From: Gracilaria vermiculophylla
Taxonomy: Eukaryota; Rhodophyta; Florideophyceae; Gracilariales; Gracilariaceae
Assembly: GCA_019155205.2 (NCBI GenBank)
Contig: JAHNZQ020000181.1
Span: 3,223,336-3,287,335, forward strand
Direction of reading: 5' to 3'
DNA: 64,000 nt
Under the pieces are notes generated by a model. It saw only the letters and a list, made by a program, of their open reading frames with translations, searched no databases and was not told the origin of the DNA. The translations under genes and the position numbers were made by a program. This document shows, piece after piece, positions 1-10,246 of this stretch (positions are counted from its first letter, which is position 1; every line of letters starts with the position of its first letter).

Positions 1-126
1 ATGGTAGTGAACAACGTGCCGAATAGTACAGCTGTACACGTGTACCACACAGATTCAACATGCAACACAGCCAATGGTCCCTGGAACATTTAGTTGTCAG
101 TGACAGCACAGTCCCTTTATCCAACA
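1..126 (-). repeat. Partial 3' LTR of the deleted copia element
   Basis: It aligns with 2188-2313. On the minus strand the LTR starts at 126 (TGTTGGATAAAGGG) directly after a polypurine tract (revcomp of about 127-140, containing GAGGGGGGG). The rest lies outside the window. Confidence 0.75.
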
Positions 127-146
127 CCCCCCCTCTGTCACTTACT

Positions 147-1180
147 TCAAACGTCTAGGGGCATCAGGCCGCTTTCACCTCGAAACTTCACCAGCTTCAC
201 GCGACCAAGTGGTTTTGTCAGCATGTCGGCAACCATACTATCAGTCGGGCAGTATTGCAACTCAATGGATTTGTCCTGCAAAGCCTCTCTGGTGAAGTGA
301 AAGCGAATATCAATATGTTTGGTTCGCCTGTTCACAACCCCAATTCCGAGCGAGGTCAATGCAGCCCTGGTTGTCCACATACACAGTAGTGGGTTCAACC
401 AAGATCTGCACGGCCTTGCCCACATGCATACTGCTTGCGTTACCGATGCAATTCCACGGTCGCCTAAGCCAGATCGCCTGCCAGGCACGGTCCTCCAGCT
501 TCTTCAGCTTGTGGTCCACCACCTTGTACAAGCACTTACTCCCAAATACACGCAGATTGCTCACATTAGGCTTTTCTCCATGCCACAACTCATATGGAGT
601 CACGGTACTGGGCAATGCCTTACACGTCACTCGGTTGCGCACGTACACCGCAACATTCAGTGCGTCTGCCCAGAGGCTTTTGGGCAGTTTGTTGTGACAA
701 AGCCTTGGCCTGACCAAATCCATGAGTGTGCGGTTGACCCTTTCGGCGAGCCCGTTCTGGTGCGGATTGTAAGGCACAGTTCGCTGATGTTCAATACCTT
801 GTGACTCAAGTTCTTTAGCAAACTTGTGTGAGATGTACTCACCACCATTGTCCGTTCGTAGCGCACGAAGTACGCACTCATTGGCAGTAATCGTTTTGAC
901 TTGAGTACACCTGGGTCCCCGGATCAAAAGCTCGTTACGGGTATCGTTCTCGACAGTCCAAGCACCCGATCCAAAGTAAGGTTCTCACACAGATCAACAC
1001 CCACCAAGTGCAGTACGCCATGACACCCCGTCCACAGGTGATCTCGCCGTACTCGCCAGGTCTTCCGACCAATACCGTTATCCGCCCTAGAAAAGTAGAA
1101 CCGGTGGGGAGCCCGCTTGACAGAAACACCTGCTTTGGATCAAGTCGCCAGGTTAACGTCCCCGCAGTACCAGGAATCAC
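147..1180 (-). pseudogene. Copia integrase fused by deletion to RNase H tail, frameshifted
   Basis: On the minus strand, 927 to about 490 encodes copia integrase core: an RTDNGGEY motif, then NPHQNGLAERVNRTL with the third catalytic Glu, then ELWHGEKPN and the integrase C-terminal part. It then jumps to the copia RNase H end (VDNQGCIDLA). In another frame, 147-330 gives KHIDIRFHF followed by CPTDSMVADMLTKPL. The whole reverse transcriptase between them is gone. Weak minus-strand coding at about 935-1180 may be pre-integrase sequence, which I cannot confirm. At least one frameshift is needed, so no functional product is expected. Confidence 0.8.
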
Positions 1181-1660
1181 CCAAAGTACTATGTATCAAC
1201 CGCTCGTCGCACTGGTCCCCAAGTGATGACAAAAAACACACAAACTGAGAATCGCAAATCCCATATTTCAAAGAAACTGCTGAGACACAACACAATAGTG
1301 CCCAGACTTCAACAAAAATACGGTCCTCAACCTCTCGGATCAGAACCCGCAAACACGACGTGGGGATCCCAACAACAAGAACAGAGAGAGACCACACAAA
1401 AGGAATACCGATCGACAAACACGGGCGACAACGATAACCCGAACACGATTAAACGGCAGAATCCATATCGAACCACTACCAACACAACGCTCTCAGGGAG
1501 GAACGCGAGACCGAAAGAAAAATTACAACACCAACTAACGATACGGTCAACACACCCGACGCAACGAAACGATGGAGAGAACTAAGGAGCAACGGGGGTG
1601 AACGGCGGTGAGGGAGAGCGGCGATACACAACGGATAGCGGCAGAGGTCAGCGGGGCTGG

Positions 1661-1670
1661 GCCCATAACC
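1661..1670 (-). promoter_or_regulatory. Primer binding site, half-tRNA-iMet type
   Basis: The minus strand reads GGTTATGGGCCCAG, the same core as in Drosophila copia. That primer is the anticodon-side half of initiator tRNA-Met rather than its 3' end. The same decamer occurs behind the 5' LTR of the second copia element (5432-5441), which supports both calls. Confidence 0.65.
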
Positions 1671-1830
1671 TATTGGGGGTCAGAGGGGCAAGGAAAAGTT
1701 GGAGGGATATTAAGAATGTTCGCCAGCTTTGGCTTGGATTTAGTTGGAGGTATTGGAGGTCAGAGGGACAAGGAAAAGTTGAGGGGATGCAAAGAAAGTT
1801 CGCCAGCTCTGGCTTGGATTTACTTGGAGG
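1671..1830. repeat. Two tandem 80-bp units at the inner end of the 5' LTR
   Basis: 1671-1750 and 1751-1830 align without gaps and differ at a modest number of positions. The duplication abuts the primer binding site, so it probably arose inside the LTR. Confidence 0.85.
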
Positions 1831-2313
1831 TGCCTCGACCACGACTTGTATAGTGGCTCAGTCGCACCGATTAGGTTGCATTAGAAATTACACTAAAAAG
1901 GCGAGACACTCAATACTACCAATCATATTGTAACATGACATAAGTGTACTAGCCACAACTCAATAGTGCTTAAAACAGCAAGGCACAACAAGGCATGACA
2001 GTTCCGTACACTCACGAGACCATGACAATGCACAAATTCACTCAACCACCTTACACTTTCTGTATTCCGCCACCACTCGTGTCTATACAGCAATATGTGT
2101 GTATAGTTACCATGACGAGGCACATTCCACTAAACCATATCCGGTGTACATTAAGCTGAGTTTGCAATGTGTACACCTGGAAAGGATATGGTTGTGAACA
2201 ACGTGCCGAGTAGCACACTTGCACACGTGTACCAGACAGAGTCAACATTCAACGCAGCCCATGGTCCCTGGAACATTTAGTCGTCAGTGACAGCACAGGT
2301 ACTTCATCTAACA
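1674..2313 (-). repeat. 5' LTR of the deleted copia element
   Basis: The outer end at 2313 is set by alignment with the 3' LTR. The inner end is inferred from the primer binding site at 1661-1670: minus-strand sequence reads ...CCCCA, a short spacer, then GGTTATGGGC. Only the outer 126 bp can be checked against the partner LTR, so the inner border is tentative. The inner end contains an 80-bp tandem duplication. Confidence 0.55.
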
Positions 2314-3045
2314 GTTGAGACATATTTTGTAGCGCACGGTCACGCCTTTGTGGAGTAAATTGCATTGGAGTGGGCTCACAGCGTTGTGGAAGACTTGCTA
2401 GATTTGGATTGCTTTCTTGATGTGACCTCAGATGTTATCCGTGGGGAGGCTCGTTCTCAATCCACGCAGCAGCTCCCCGCAGTGGCGTTTAAAAATTACT
2501 CTTCCAAAAAGTAGAGGTTTCCTCCATCAACACCTATAGTGACCCCGGGAAGAGAAGGACAGGATACTGCCGCCCCCTACGGCAGTAGAGGAAAAAATAA
2601 GGCCGTAGGGAACTAGGAACATCTCAGGACTATTGCTATAAGTCGCCTTGACCTATTTTCTCACGGTAGAGGACTGGATACCGGTCGCGAAGGAACTCAC
2701 CCAAGGAGAGGAGGACAAGATACTCCTCGGGTGAATCGCGATAACGGGGGTATCATCAGGCATTCAGACAACCTATATGAAATACGCCGAAAGAAACGGA
2801 AGTAGAACAGCAGAAAGCCAGACACGGACTCGAAGTGAAGCTCAGACTCTGAATCCTCAAACAGCTCTAGCTCGTAGGACAGTATACCTTCTAAGAAGAA
2901 AAGCAGAAGGGTCAGGAAAGTCGTTCCGCTTAAAGACCCTTTCACCAAACTGGTAGAATATGACACCTACAGGTTGAATGATCGCTCTACTCTTCACTAG
3001 TCGTCGGTCGCTAAACGACTCACGAAAATCCAGAGCCATATGGAT
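2314..3045. other. No gene recognised; probable 5' part of the gypsy element
   Basis: I see no credible coding frame on either strand and no match to sequence after 13320 that would mark a gypsy 5' LTR. The gypsy LTR and PBS may have decayed or been lost here. Confidence 0.4.
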
Positions 3046-3671
3046 ATTCAAATGAAGAAGCACTATTTCTCTGGCGAAGAACCCATCATGGTGTTCAATT
3101 ATCTAATACGCTTCCGTTCGGTGTGTAATGCAAATGATTTCCATGAAGGTGCCGCCGTATGGTGCTTTCAGTTCTACCTCACAGGCCAAGCGCACTAGCT
3201 GGTGCGGCCGCGCCTCACTGGGGAGGGCACCATTGTGGATGACCCTGGAATGGAGATCTTAACGACGTTCCCGCAGGTGGTGAATTTCCCTCTCAAACGG
3301 TACGCAACGTACGCGGGGAGAGCCGATACTGACGCTGAAGTCACTTCCTATAAGCATAATTCGGAAATAACCGACACGAAGTTCTCACAGAAGCTTGGGC
3401 GAAGGCCTTATGGTGTTAGAAAGTGTACTCCGAACGGCGATTGAAGTCTTTGTTTGTCGGGAAACTTCTTCCCTCAATCCACGCCAGGGTGCATAATCAC
3501 TTCACAACGCACCCGAAGACCACCTATACGGATCTAGCACGTTTTGCGGAGTCCTATGGGAATACCCACGGTACCGCCCGCCATGGCCATGATCGAATGT
3601 CGGACATATCAACGGCCCTAAGGAACCGTCGGGCATCTGCCCTGAAATTGGACTCCAGCACCTCAGGGTAG
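3046..3671 (+). pseudogene. Gypsy gag remnant
   Basis: A frame ending at 3198 reads like a retrotransposon Gag core (HYFSGEEP, then MVFNYLIRFR and AAVWCFQFYLTG), matching the usual sequence in which a short open frame with Trp-Phe precedes a Leu-rich helix. Two more frames (3202-3444 and 3423-3671, with a conserved-looking LARFAESYG) continue it after a stop and a frameshift. No zinc knuckle was found downstream. The assignment rests on pattern and position. Confidence 0.5.
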
Positions 3672-4372
3672 GTCGACGAGCTCAAGCTCAAGGGAGAGCG
3701 ACAGGCCCTTGCTCTCACATATATTTCACCTCAGTGAGCACCGTCCACGAGGAGGACACCCTCGTCTCTTACCTTGTACTCTTAGGCAGGACCTTACTGG
3801 AGGACCTCATTCCAAAACCCTCGGGGCTACCCACCGCATCGTGGTATTTGCTTCTCTCGCGAGCCAGCACAATATACTACGCTCACCGGGGCAACGAGGC
3901 CCGCCATCCCGTAGAAATGGGAGAGGAACTTCTGGGACCTTTAAGAAACACCAACGGAGAGCGGAAGTTTTCGAACCGCGTACCATAACACCCGCTGGCC
4001 TCAAGAAACTACGGTTAACGCGTTCCAGTTGGAATACAGCCTGTCCCACTCGCACGTAAGGCCTCAGTCCACGGACCACTACCGAAATCGGTCGCACCTC
4101 AGGGGAGTACGCCGCATACCGATGCGCAACCGCAGCAGCCGTCCCCCATTAAAAACCCGATCCCCTTCATCCTGGAAAGCTCTCAAGGTCACTTCTAGAG
4201 GCTCCATGTGGCTCCTTTCCGTCAAGCCTCGGTCCCACGGAGGTCGTCTCTGGGAAAGGCAAAGAAGCCATCTGCACGGTCGACGCAAAATCGGCGGACC
4301 CCCCAAAACCATATGGACCCATTTTCCACCTTTGCAAGACCTGTTTGCTAGCTCCGCCGTGAGAATTACAAA

Positions 4373-4576
4373 GTGTTTGCCTCTATAGGATGTTTCTCGG
4401 TCGCCACCATTACGGTGCGCGCAATCCTCGACACCGGAAGTGGCCCCAACCTGGTGCACGCTGACATACTTTCGCGGCCAGCTCTCGGGTCCTTGAGAAG
4501 TGGGACGCTCCCTACGGTGCGAGGCACGTCACGTCGAACATTTAACATCCTCGGAGCATTACCCTTGTGTCTCTAG
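4373..4576 (+). pseudogene. Gypsy retropepsin (aspartic protease) fragment
   Basis: The motif ILDTGSGPNLV at about 4424-4456 is the catalytic Asp-Thr-Gly loop of retroviral-type aspartic proteases, in the expected place between gag and reverse transcriptase. The frame is only 67 codons and closes at a stop, so the domain is incomplete. The stretch 4577-5026 keeps no recognisable frame. Confidence 0.65.
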
Positions 4577-5026
4577 CTGGGCTCCGTACAGGTGAAGGTG
4601 TGGTTCTCTGTGGCCGACGTGACAGCAAGATCTCCGAGCCCGGACGCCAATGCGCGTTACGTGGGTAATCTTCCAAAGCAGACGCACTAGAATAAGCTCC
4701 GAGTGGTGCAGAGTACCGAAATACACGAGAGCAGTAAGGCCGGAATTTTGGCTGTAGACCTCTGCATCTAGCCTTTCATTCCTAAAGCGAAGTCTTCATC
4801 TGACAATGAAGCAGCACTCCATGAAGGCGAACGGCGTTATGGAAATCGTGCCAAACATTCCGTTCAGGGTCGTTCTTGTTAACCGGAAGGATTCCCTTTT
4901 ACGGCTCCAGAAAGGGTCTGTCGCGAAATAGCATAACCAGGCCCTGCAAGACTGGATCATCTTCCTCGTAAGAAGAGTCGGGATGAATACGATGCTATCA
5001 ATATCATTGAATCCGAATCGGTATCG

Positions 5027-5088
5027 ATGACTCCGGAGGAAGAGAAGCCTTTCGACGGGCAGAAGAAGCTTAAAAATGGCGAAGATTT
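5027..5088 (+). pseudogene. 5' stub of the gypsy RT module, cut by the copia insertion
   Basis: The frame from 5027 reads PEEEKPFDGQKK and stays open to 5088, where the copia LTR begins. The same frame continues at 10247 into the gypsy RT, so both were one reading frame before the insertion. Confidence 0.7.
5082..5088 (+). repeat. Left target-site duplication of the nested copia element (aagattt)
   Basis: The heptamer aagattt directly before the 5' LTR recurs directly after the 3' LTR at 10240-10246. Copia elements usually duplicate 5 bp. Two extra matching bases may be chance, or the LTR edge may be slightly shifted. Confidence 0.8.
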
Positions 5089-5429
5089 TGTAGGAGAAAG
5101 TTGCTCACCATACTGCGTGAAGACGGTGGAACAGTACTTTCAATTGATTATCGGATTTTTCATAAATATGTGTGCTGAAATTGGAATCACATTCAAAACA
5201 TTGTTGCACAGTTATGTAGCTGACGTGGATCGAATTGCATGTGCTTAAATTGTAATTGGGTGTCAAGGACATCCTGATTAACCATTTTTTATCGGCTCAC
5301 ATAGCCAACCCCATACACGAGATCAATATATCGGTCCTGACACTGAATACAAGTACTTATAAACTGTTTGGAGAAGCTGGAGTCGTAGAACTCTCAGTCA
5401 GTCTCGTCGATTCAATTAAAAATTCGTGA
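5089..5429 (+). repeat. 5' LTR of the nested copia element
   Basis: It begins TGTAGGAGAAAG and aligns end to end with 9898-10239, both ending after TTCAATTAAAAA. The terminal CA of the 3' copy is GA here. Confidence 0.9.
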
Positions 5430-5431
5430 AA

Positions 5432-5441
5432 GGTTATGGGC
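5432..5441 (+). promoter_or_regulatory. Primer binding site, half-tRNA-iMet type
   Basis: GGTTATGGGC lies two bases after the LTR. It is the copia-class site complementary to the anticodon region of initiator tRNA-Met, and is identical to the minus-strand site at 1661-1670. Confidence 0.75.
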
Positions 5442-6034
5442 TTATAGCTGCCGGTTGCGCTACGAAGTCACCAAATTCGACCATTCTCCTACAAATGGCT
5501 CTCTACGCGAGGCTCACACTTTTTTTGGCTGGTTAAATTGCGTTAATCAAGAGCTTCTTGACACGATCTGGCAATCCCCATGTCAGAATCAGAGAAGATG
5601 CGCATAAATCCCCTGAAAGTGGGTCAGGACTTTACCATATAGAAGACTCGAGTAAAAACAGCATGTAATGTAAAAGGACTCAGTGAAGTTCTGGAGAATG
5701 AAGTCTGTCTTTCCGACGAGGAAAGCAAGAAGACTCAATTCTTGGCTTCACAGAAGAAGGCTTCTGGAATCATTGTTACACCTCTTTCGAACGAAGCGCT
5801 TCGAGTGATTTGGAACTGTGTGCAGAACCCTTGCATTTTGTTAAGAAATCTGTGAGAGCGCTATGACTCCAAGACTGCGGCCTCTCGAATAGCCAAGATG
5901 ACTGAACTCATATCACTGCGCTACAGTACCACTATACAGGATATGGGAAAACATATTGACAGGATGAAGGCAATTCTTGAGAAGGTAGAGGCAATGGATA
6001 CCAAGATTACAAAGGAACTGGCCATCTCATACTC

Positions 6035-6823
6035 ATGGCCTCAATTAACGCCAGCGAACTTTGCCCTATAACTGCGACCTTGAAAACATTACCTGATGAA
6101 GCCGCTACTTGGGATATAGTATTAGCCCGACTAATTGAAGAGCAGCAATCTGTGAAGACGGAACAAAATAGGATTGAACGAGTTCACACCGCGAACTCAC
6201 ATTGCTGTATATGCGATAAGGCTGGTCATAATACCTACAGATGCTGGCTCAATCCCAAGAATCCCAAAAATAGACTCAGGTCCTCGCGTGACAAGGCAAG
6301 TGAGCGGAACATGGCGGAAACTCGAAGCACCATTAAGGGTTCCCTCAAAAACGAGAACCACAATAAGAAGGAGGAAACAAATAGACCTGCAATAGCGCGT
6401 ATAATGGCAACCAAGGTGGAAGATGAAGAACGAATGATGCTAGACTCCAGAACCACCTCACACATGACACCCTTCCCAAACACTCTACATGACGATGAGA
6501 AATGTCTCGTTACAAGAGACTTAAGTGATGACTTTGTGGTTCACGCCACACAACGCGGAACCAAAAGTGTAGAATGGAGTGCATGCGGTCAGCACACAGA
6601 AGTTTTCCTAAGCAACACGCTAAGTGCTGAAAGCCTAGCGATGAATCTACTTTCTGTTCCAGCCTCGACTGAGAAGGAATTCTGCGTTCTCTTCACAAGA
6701 GACAACGCAGTCATATTCGATGAAACTGACAATCTGAGACCGGTCGTCATAGCACCAAAAGGCACCGATGGGCTCTATTACACTAGAAGTAGAGTAAACG
6801 ACTCTCTCAATTGCGAGAACTAA
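6035..6823 (+). pseudogene. Copia gag zinc knuckle and protease
   Basis: A CCHC zinc knuckle (CICDKAGHNTYRC, about 6213-6243) marks nucleocapsid. It is followed by the copia protease signature, seen here as MLDSRTTSHMT. The usual active site is Asp-Ser-Gly-Ala, so the Gly is now Arg and the protease should be dead. Earlier gag sequence (about 5600-6030) is broken by stops. The frame ends at a stop just before the integrase frame. Confidence 0.8.
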
Positions 6824-6832
6824 AGAATCACA

Positions 6833-8376
6833 ATGGCAAAGCTAGCAGACGTTCTTGAAGAACTCAGTGGGGAGAGCAGCAGTGTGGGTGATCTCTCATC
6901 AGTATCAAACAACAGTTCAGAGCTTGCAGAATCGAAACCATCGTACGGTCAGAATTTGCTTGGTCATGAAGACCACATCAACGAAGTGAGCAATATATCC
7001 GAGAATGATGAATTCGAGGAAGCTATTGATCTCAACGACGACAAAGAAGTGGAAAGCACACCCCAAGCCAATGGTACAAATGGTAAAATGAAGAGTGCAG
7101 CGGAGATACGGCACAACCGCCTAGGCCACTTTGGCTGTCAACATGGAATCAAGGAGCTCACGGTCGAAGTTACTTTACCAGCCCCTTTGACAACCATCAA
7201 CAAGTGTGATCCATGTCAGAAGGCGAAATTCAGACGCTCTTACACTGAAAGCCTCACCAAGGCTAAGGAGCCTGGAGCAAAACATGCGGATGTTGTAAGA
7301 CAAATCAAACCGAGTGCAATTGATGGATCTAAGTACTTCTGCACCATTACTGATGAGTATAACAGGTATGTATTTACAAAGTACCTAACTACGAAAGGGG
7401 AGGTATCCAAGGACGTTCGTCACTTCATGATCTGGATGGAAAGGCATACTTTGTATAAAATCACTTCTCTGCACACAGATGGCGGGAAGGAGTTCATTTG
7501 CATTCGCTCAGAAATAAAAGCACTCGGAATTGAAGTATTCAACACCACACCGTATATGCCATCTTCCAATGGATTAATTGAGCAAAGGCAGGGTGTTCTC
7601 ATAACAGCCATCCGTACATGCCTTGGACAATCACATCTTCCTGGGCAATGCTGATGCTACGCTCGGCAATATGTTGTGGATTGTAAGAATATTGTAAGGC
7701 ACTCGTTGAGGTGAGAAAGACATGTTCACATGTAGCTCTTAAGGGAGCTGCCCTCTTCCATGCAATACATATTCGACCTTTCGGCTGTCTTGTTACCGTG
7801 GAGTCCTCGATCGAGGAAACAAAGCAAAAGGGGAAGATGGCGCTCACAACTCAGAATGGATTGAACTTGGGTCATATCGCGGGAGGCATTTACAGAATAC
7901 TAACAAATAGCGGAATTCGGCCTTTGAAGCATGTTAAGTTCCATGAAGAATCATTTCCAGGCGTAACGATTCTCAGAGATCATGATGCAGAAGAAGAAGT
8001 GCAGGAAGATGAAGATAATCTTCTAGTTGTACTGGAAGAGTCATCCGAAGACGAAGAAGAATTGAAAAACGGAAACTGTGAAAAGGGTTTAGTAGCTAAT
8101 GAAGTATTCGTTGATGCGACTGAAGACCTGCGTAACAACGACCCAGAGAACTGGAGCTCCTTAACGCACTACCCCGAAAAACCGTCAATATTTGTTGGTA
8201 CTCAGTATCATGATAATGGCACACCGATAACTGAATCCGATTCCTTGATACAGTCGAAACACGGGTATAATGTGCTTCCTCGTTCGAAAGCAACCCTTTG
8301 CTTACCACAATATATATCCACGGGTGATAAGCCCACGTTGACCGACGCAATGCGCAGCAAGGAATGGAAGCACTAG
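6833..8376 (+). pseudogene. Copia integrase and linker
   Basis: The HHCC zinc-binding region is visible (RHNRLGHFG, later CDPCQKAK). The core follows with first Asp in KHADVV, second in LHTDGGKEF and Glu in SNGLIEQRQG, so the DDE triad is retained. The frame closes at 7654 and resumes at about 7711 after a frameshift with the C-terminal part, which is acidic and low-complexity around 7980-8070. It reaches the RT entry motif (LTDAMRSKEWKH) at a stop at 8376. Confidence 0.82.
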
Positions 8377-8481
8377 GAGAATGCGACCCAAGAAGAGTTC
8401 AAGACTATCTTTGAAGCAGAAACCTACGAACGAGTCACAGAAGTGACATGCAGACGACTTCCTATAGCAATCATTTTGTGA

Positions 8482-9929
8482 TTGAAGCGAGACGAACACG
8501 TGAACCCAGAAAGATTCAAGGCAAGACTTGTGGCTCGTAGAAATCTACAACAGTTTACGAACATTGAGGCCAAACAATGCTACGCATCCGTCATCGGTTT
8601 CGAGATATTTCGGGTTTTGTTATGCCTATCTTCAGATTATGGATGGAAGAGACGTCAAGTAGACATTAAGGGTGCCTTTCTGTATGCCACATTACCAGAG
8701 AAGTTTAATGTCTACATTTGCCTCCCAAAGATTTTAGGCATTGCTGAAGACGATGGTGGCCTCGCAATACTTGAGAAATCTCTTCATGGTCTGCGAGAGG
8801 CTCCAAAACTGTGGTACCGAACCTTGACACGTCTTCTTACAACTCTTGGGTTCTGTACAGTATCCGTATCAGATTGTCTGTTTTTGTGACGTGTGAGCAA
8901 AAGAATGGTCGTTCTGTTGGCATGCGTCGACGACATTATTTTGCTCGGAAATTCTGAACTTGTTCAACAAGATAAAGAAGAAATGAAGATATCATTTACG
9001 GTGAAGGACCTTGGGAATGGGACAAATTTTCTCGGGGTTCGCATACAAGAGACAGACACGGAAATAGTTCTGTCTCAAGCAGCGCTGATCGAGAAAATTC
9101 CTGCAGAAGCAAACATTAAACACTGCAAACCGGCAGAACACCTCTGCTAGTTTCTCATTCACTTTACGATTTGGCTCGTGATCGACACAAAGAAGAGACC
9201 AGCAAAATGAAGAATGTACCGTACAGGGAAATATCAGGAAAGCTACTTTTTTACTCCACACGAACAAGGCCAGACATCTCAACTGCTCTTTCGATGTTAG
9301 GACAGTTTCACTCAAATTACTTGCAGGTGCACTGGAAAGCTATGAAGAATCTTCTTCGATACTTAAAGGGCTCGATAGACTTTGGACTGTCTATTCCAAA
9401 GGGCAGTTCTACAACCATTCGTGCATGGTCTGATGCCGATTGGGGAAGAGAAAGAGATGGTAGACGATCAAGAACAGAAGCACTCATTTCTATCGGTGGA
9501 ACGCCTGATATTTGGATATCGAAACTTCAACAATCAAATGGGTTGTCCAGATGCGAAGCCGAATTTTACGCTTTATCTGAATGCGTAAGAAATGTGAAGT
9601 GGATATTACAGCTCTATGAAGAACTTGGTTTGCATACAAAAAATGCTGTTAAAATCTTTCAGGACAATCTCGGGAGCATTAAATGGACCAGTGAAGTGCA
9701 GGATCTTCGAAATATGAAACAAATTTGCATTCGTTACAACTTTGTCAAGAAAATTGTTGAGAATGGTCAAATTACGGTTGAATACACACCCTCTGAACTC
9801 AATTACGCGGATTCTTTGACGAAAACCTTGCCAGCACCAATAATGGAGAATCATATCAAAGTACTTCGCATCCTACCATCATCTTCGCGAGGGGGACTGT
9901 CGGAGAAAGTGGCTCACTGTACTGCGTGA
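8482..9929 (+). pseudogene. Copia reverse transcriptase and RNase H
   Basis: Three frames in order: 8482-8889 with ERFKARLVAR, QVDIKGAFLYA and SLHGLREAPKLWY; 8893-9150 with CVDDIILLG, where the usual YVDD is CVDD; and 9171-9929 with thumb and RNase H motifs (TRPDISTAL, WSDADWG, SRCEAEFYAL, ADSLTKTLP). Two stop codons separate them. The polypurine tract and 3' LTR follow at once, overlapping the end of the frame. Confidence 0.88.
9889..9897 (+). promoter_or_regulatory. Polypurine tract
   Basis: GAGGGGGAC directly precedes the 3' LTR and is the expected plus-strand primer site. Confidence 0.7.
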
Positions 9930-10239
9930 AGACGGTGGAACAGTACTTTCAATTGAGTATCTGATTTTTCATAAATATGTATGCTGGGATTGGAATCACA
10001 CTCATAACATTGTTGCACAGTTATGTAGCTGACGTGGCTCGAATTGCATGTGTTCAAAGTGCAGTAGGATGTCAATGACATCCTGGTGAACCATCCGTTA
10101 TAGACTCACATAGTCAAACTCATACACAAGATCAATATACCGGTCCTGACACTGAATACAAGTACTTAAAAAACTGCTTGGACAAGCTGGAGTCGAAGAA
10201 CTCTGAGTCAGTCTCGGCGATTCAATTAAAAACTCGTCA
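9898..10239 (+). repeat. 3' LTR of the nested copia element
   Basis: It begins TGTCGGAGAAAG, ends ...CTCGTCA and aligns with 5089-5429. Confidence 0.9.
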
Positions 10240-10246
10240 AAGATTT
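10240..10246 (+). repeat. Right target-site duplication (aagattt)
   Basis: Identical to 5082-5088. The gypsy reading frame restarts immediately after it. Confidence 0.8.

Larger units (their letters stand above)
1..2313 (-). mobile_element. Internally deleted Ty1/copia LTR retrotransposon (3' LTR runs off the window)
   Basis: Positions 1-111 and 2188-2298 are near-identical direct repeats, and the similarity continues to outer ends reading TGTTGGA and TGTTAGA on the minus strand, the usual start of a copia LTR. The element is therefore in minus orientation. Its 5' LTR is on the right, and its 3' LTR on the left is cut by the window edge. A primer binding site at 1661-1670 and a purine-rich tract next to position 127 bracket an internal region of only about 1.5 kb. 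Integrase sequence there runs almost directly into the RNase H tail, so gag, protease and most of the reverse transcriptase are missing. It is a non-autonomous, dead copy. Confidence 0.8.
5089..10239 (+). mobile_element. Ty1/copia retrotransposon inserted in the gypsy element
   Basis: The element is about 5.15 kb, with two LTRs of about 341 bp, a half-tRNA primer binding site, pol in copia order (gag-protease-integrase-RT-RNase H), a polypurine tract at 9889-9897 and a target-site duplication. The LTRs are roughly nine-tenths identical by eye, so the insertion is not recent. Stops and frameshifts break the polyprotein into several frames. Confidence 0.92.
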
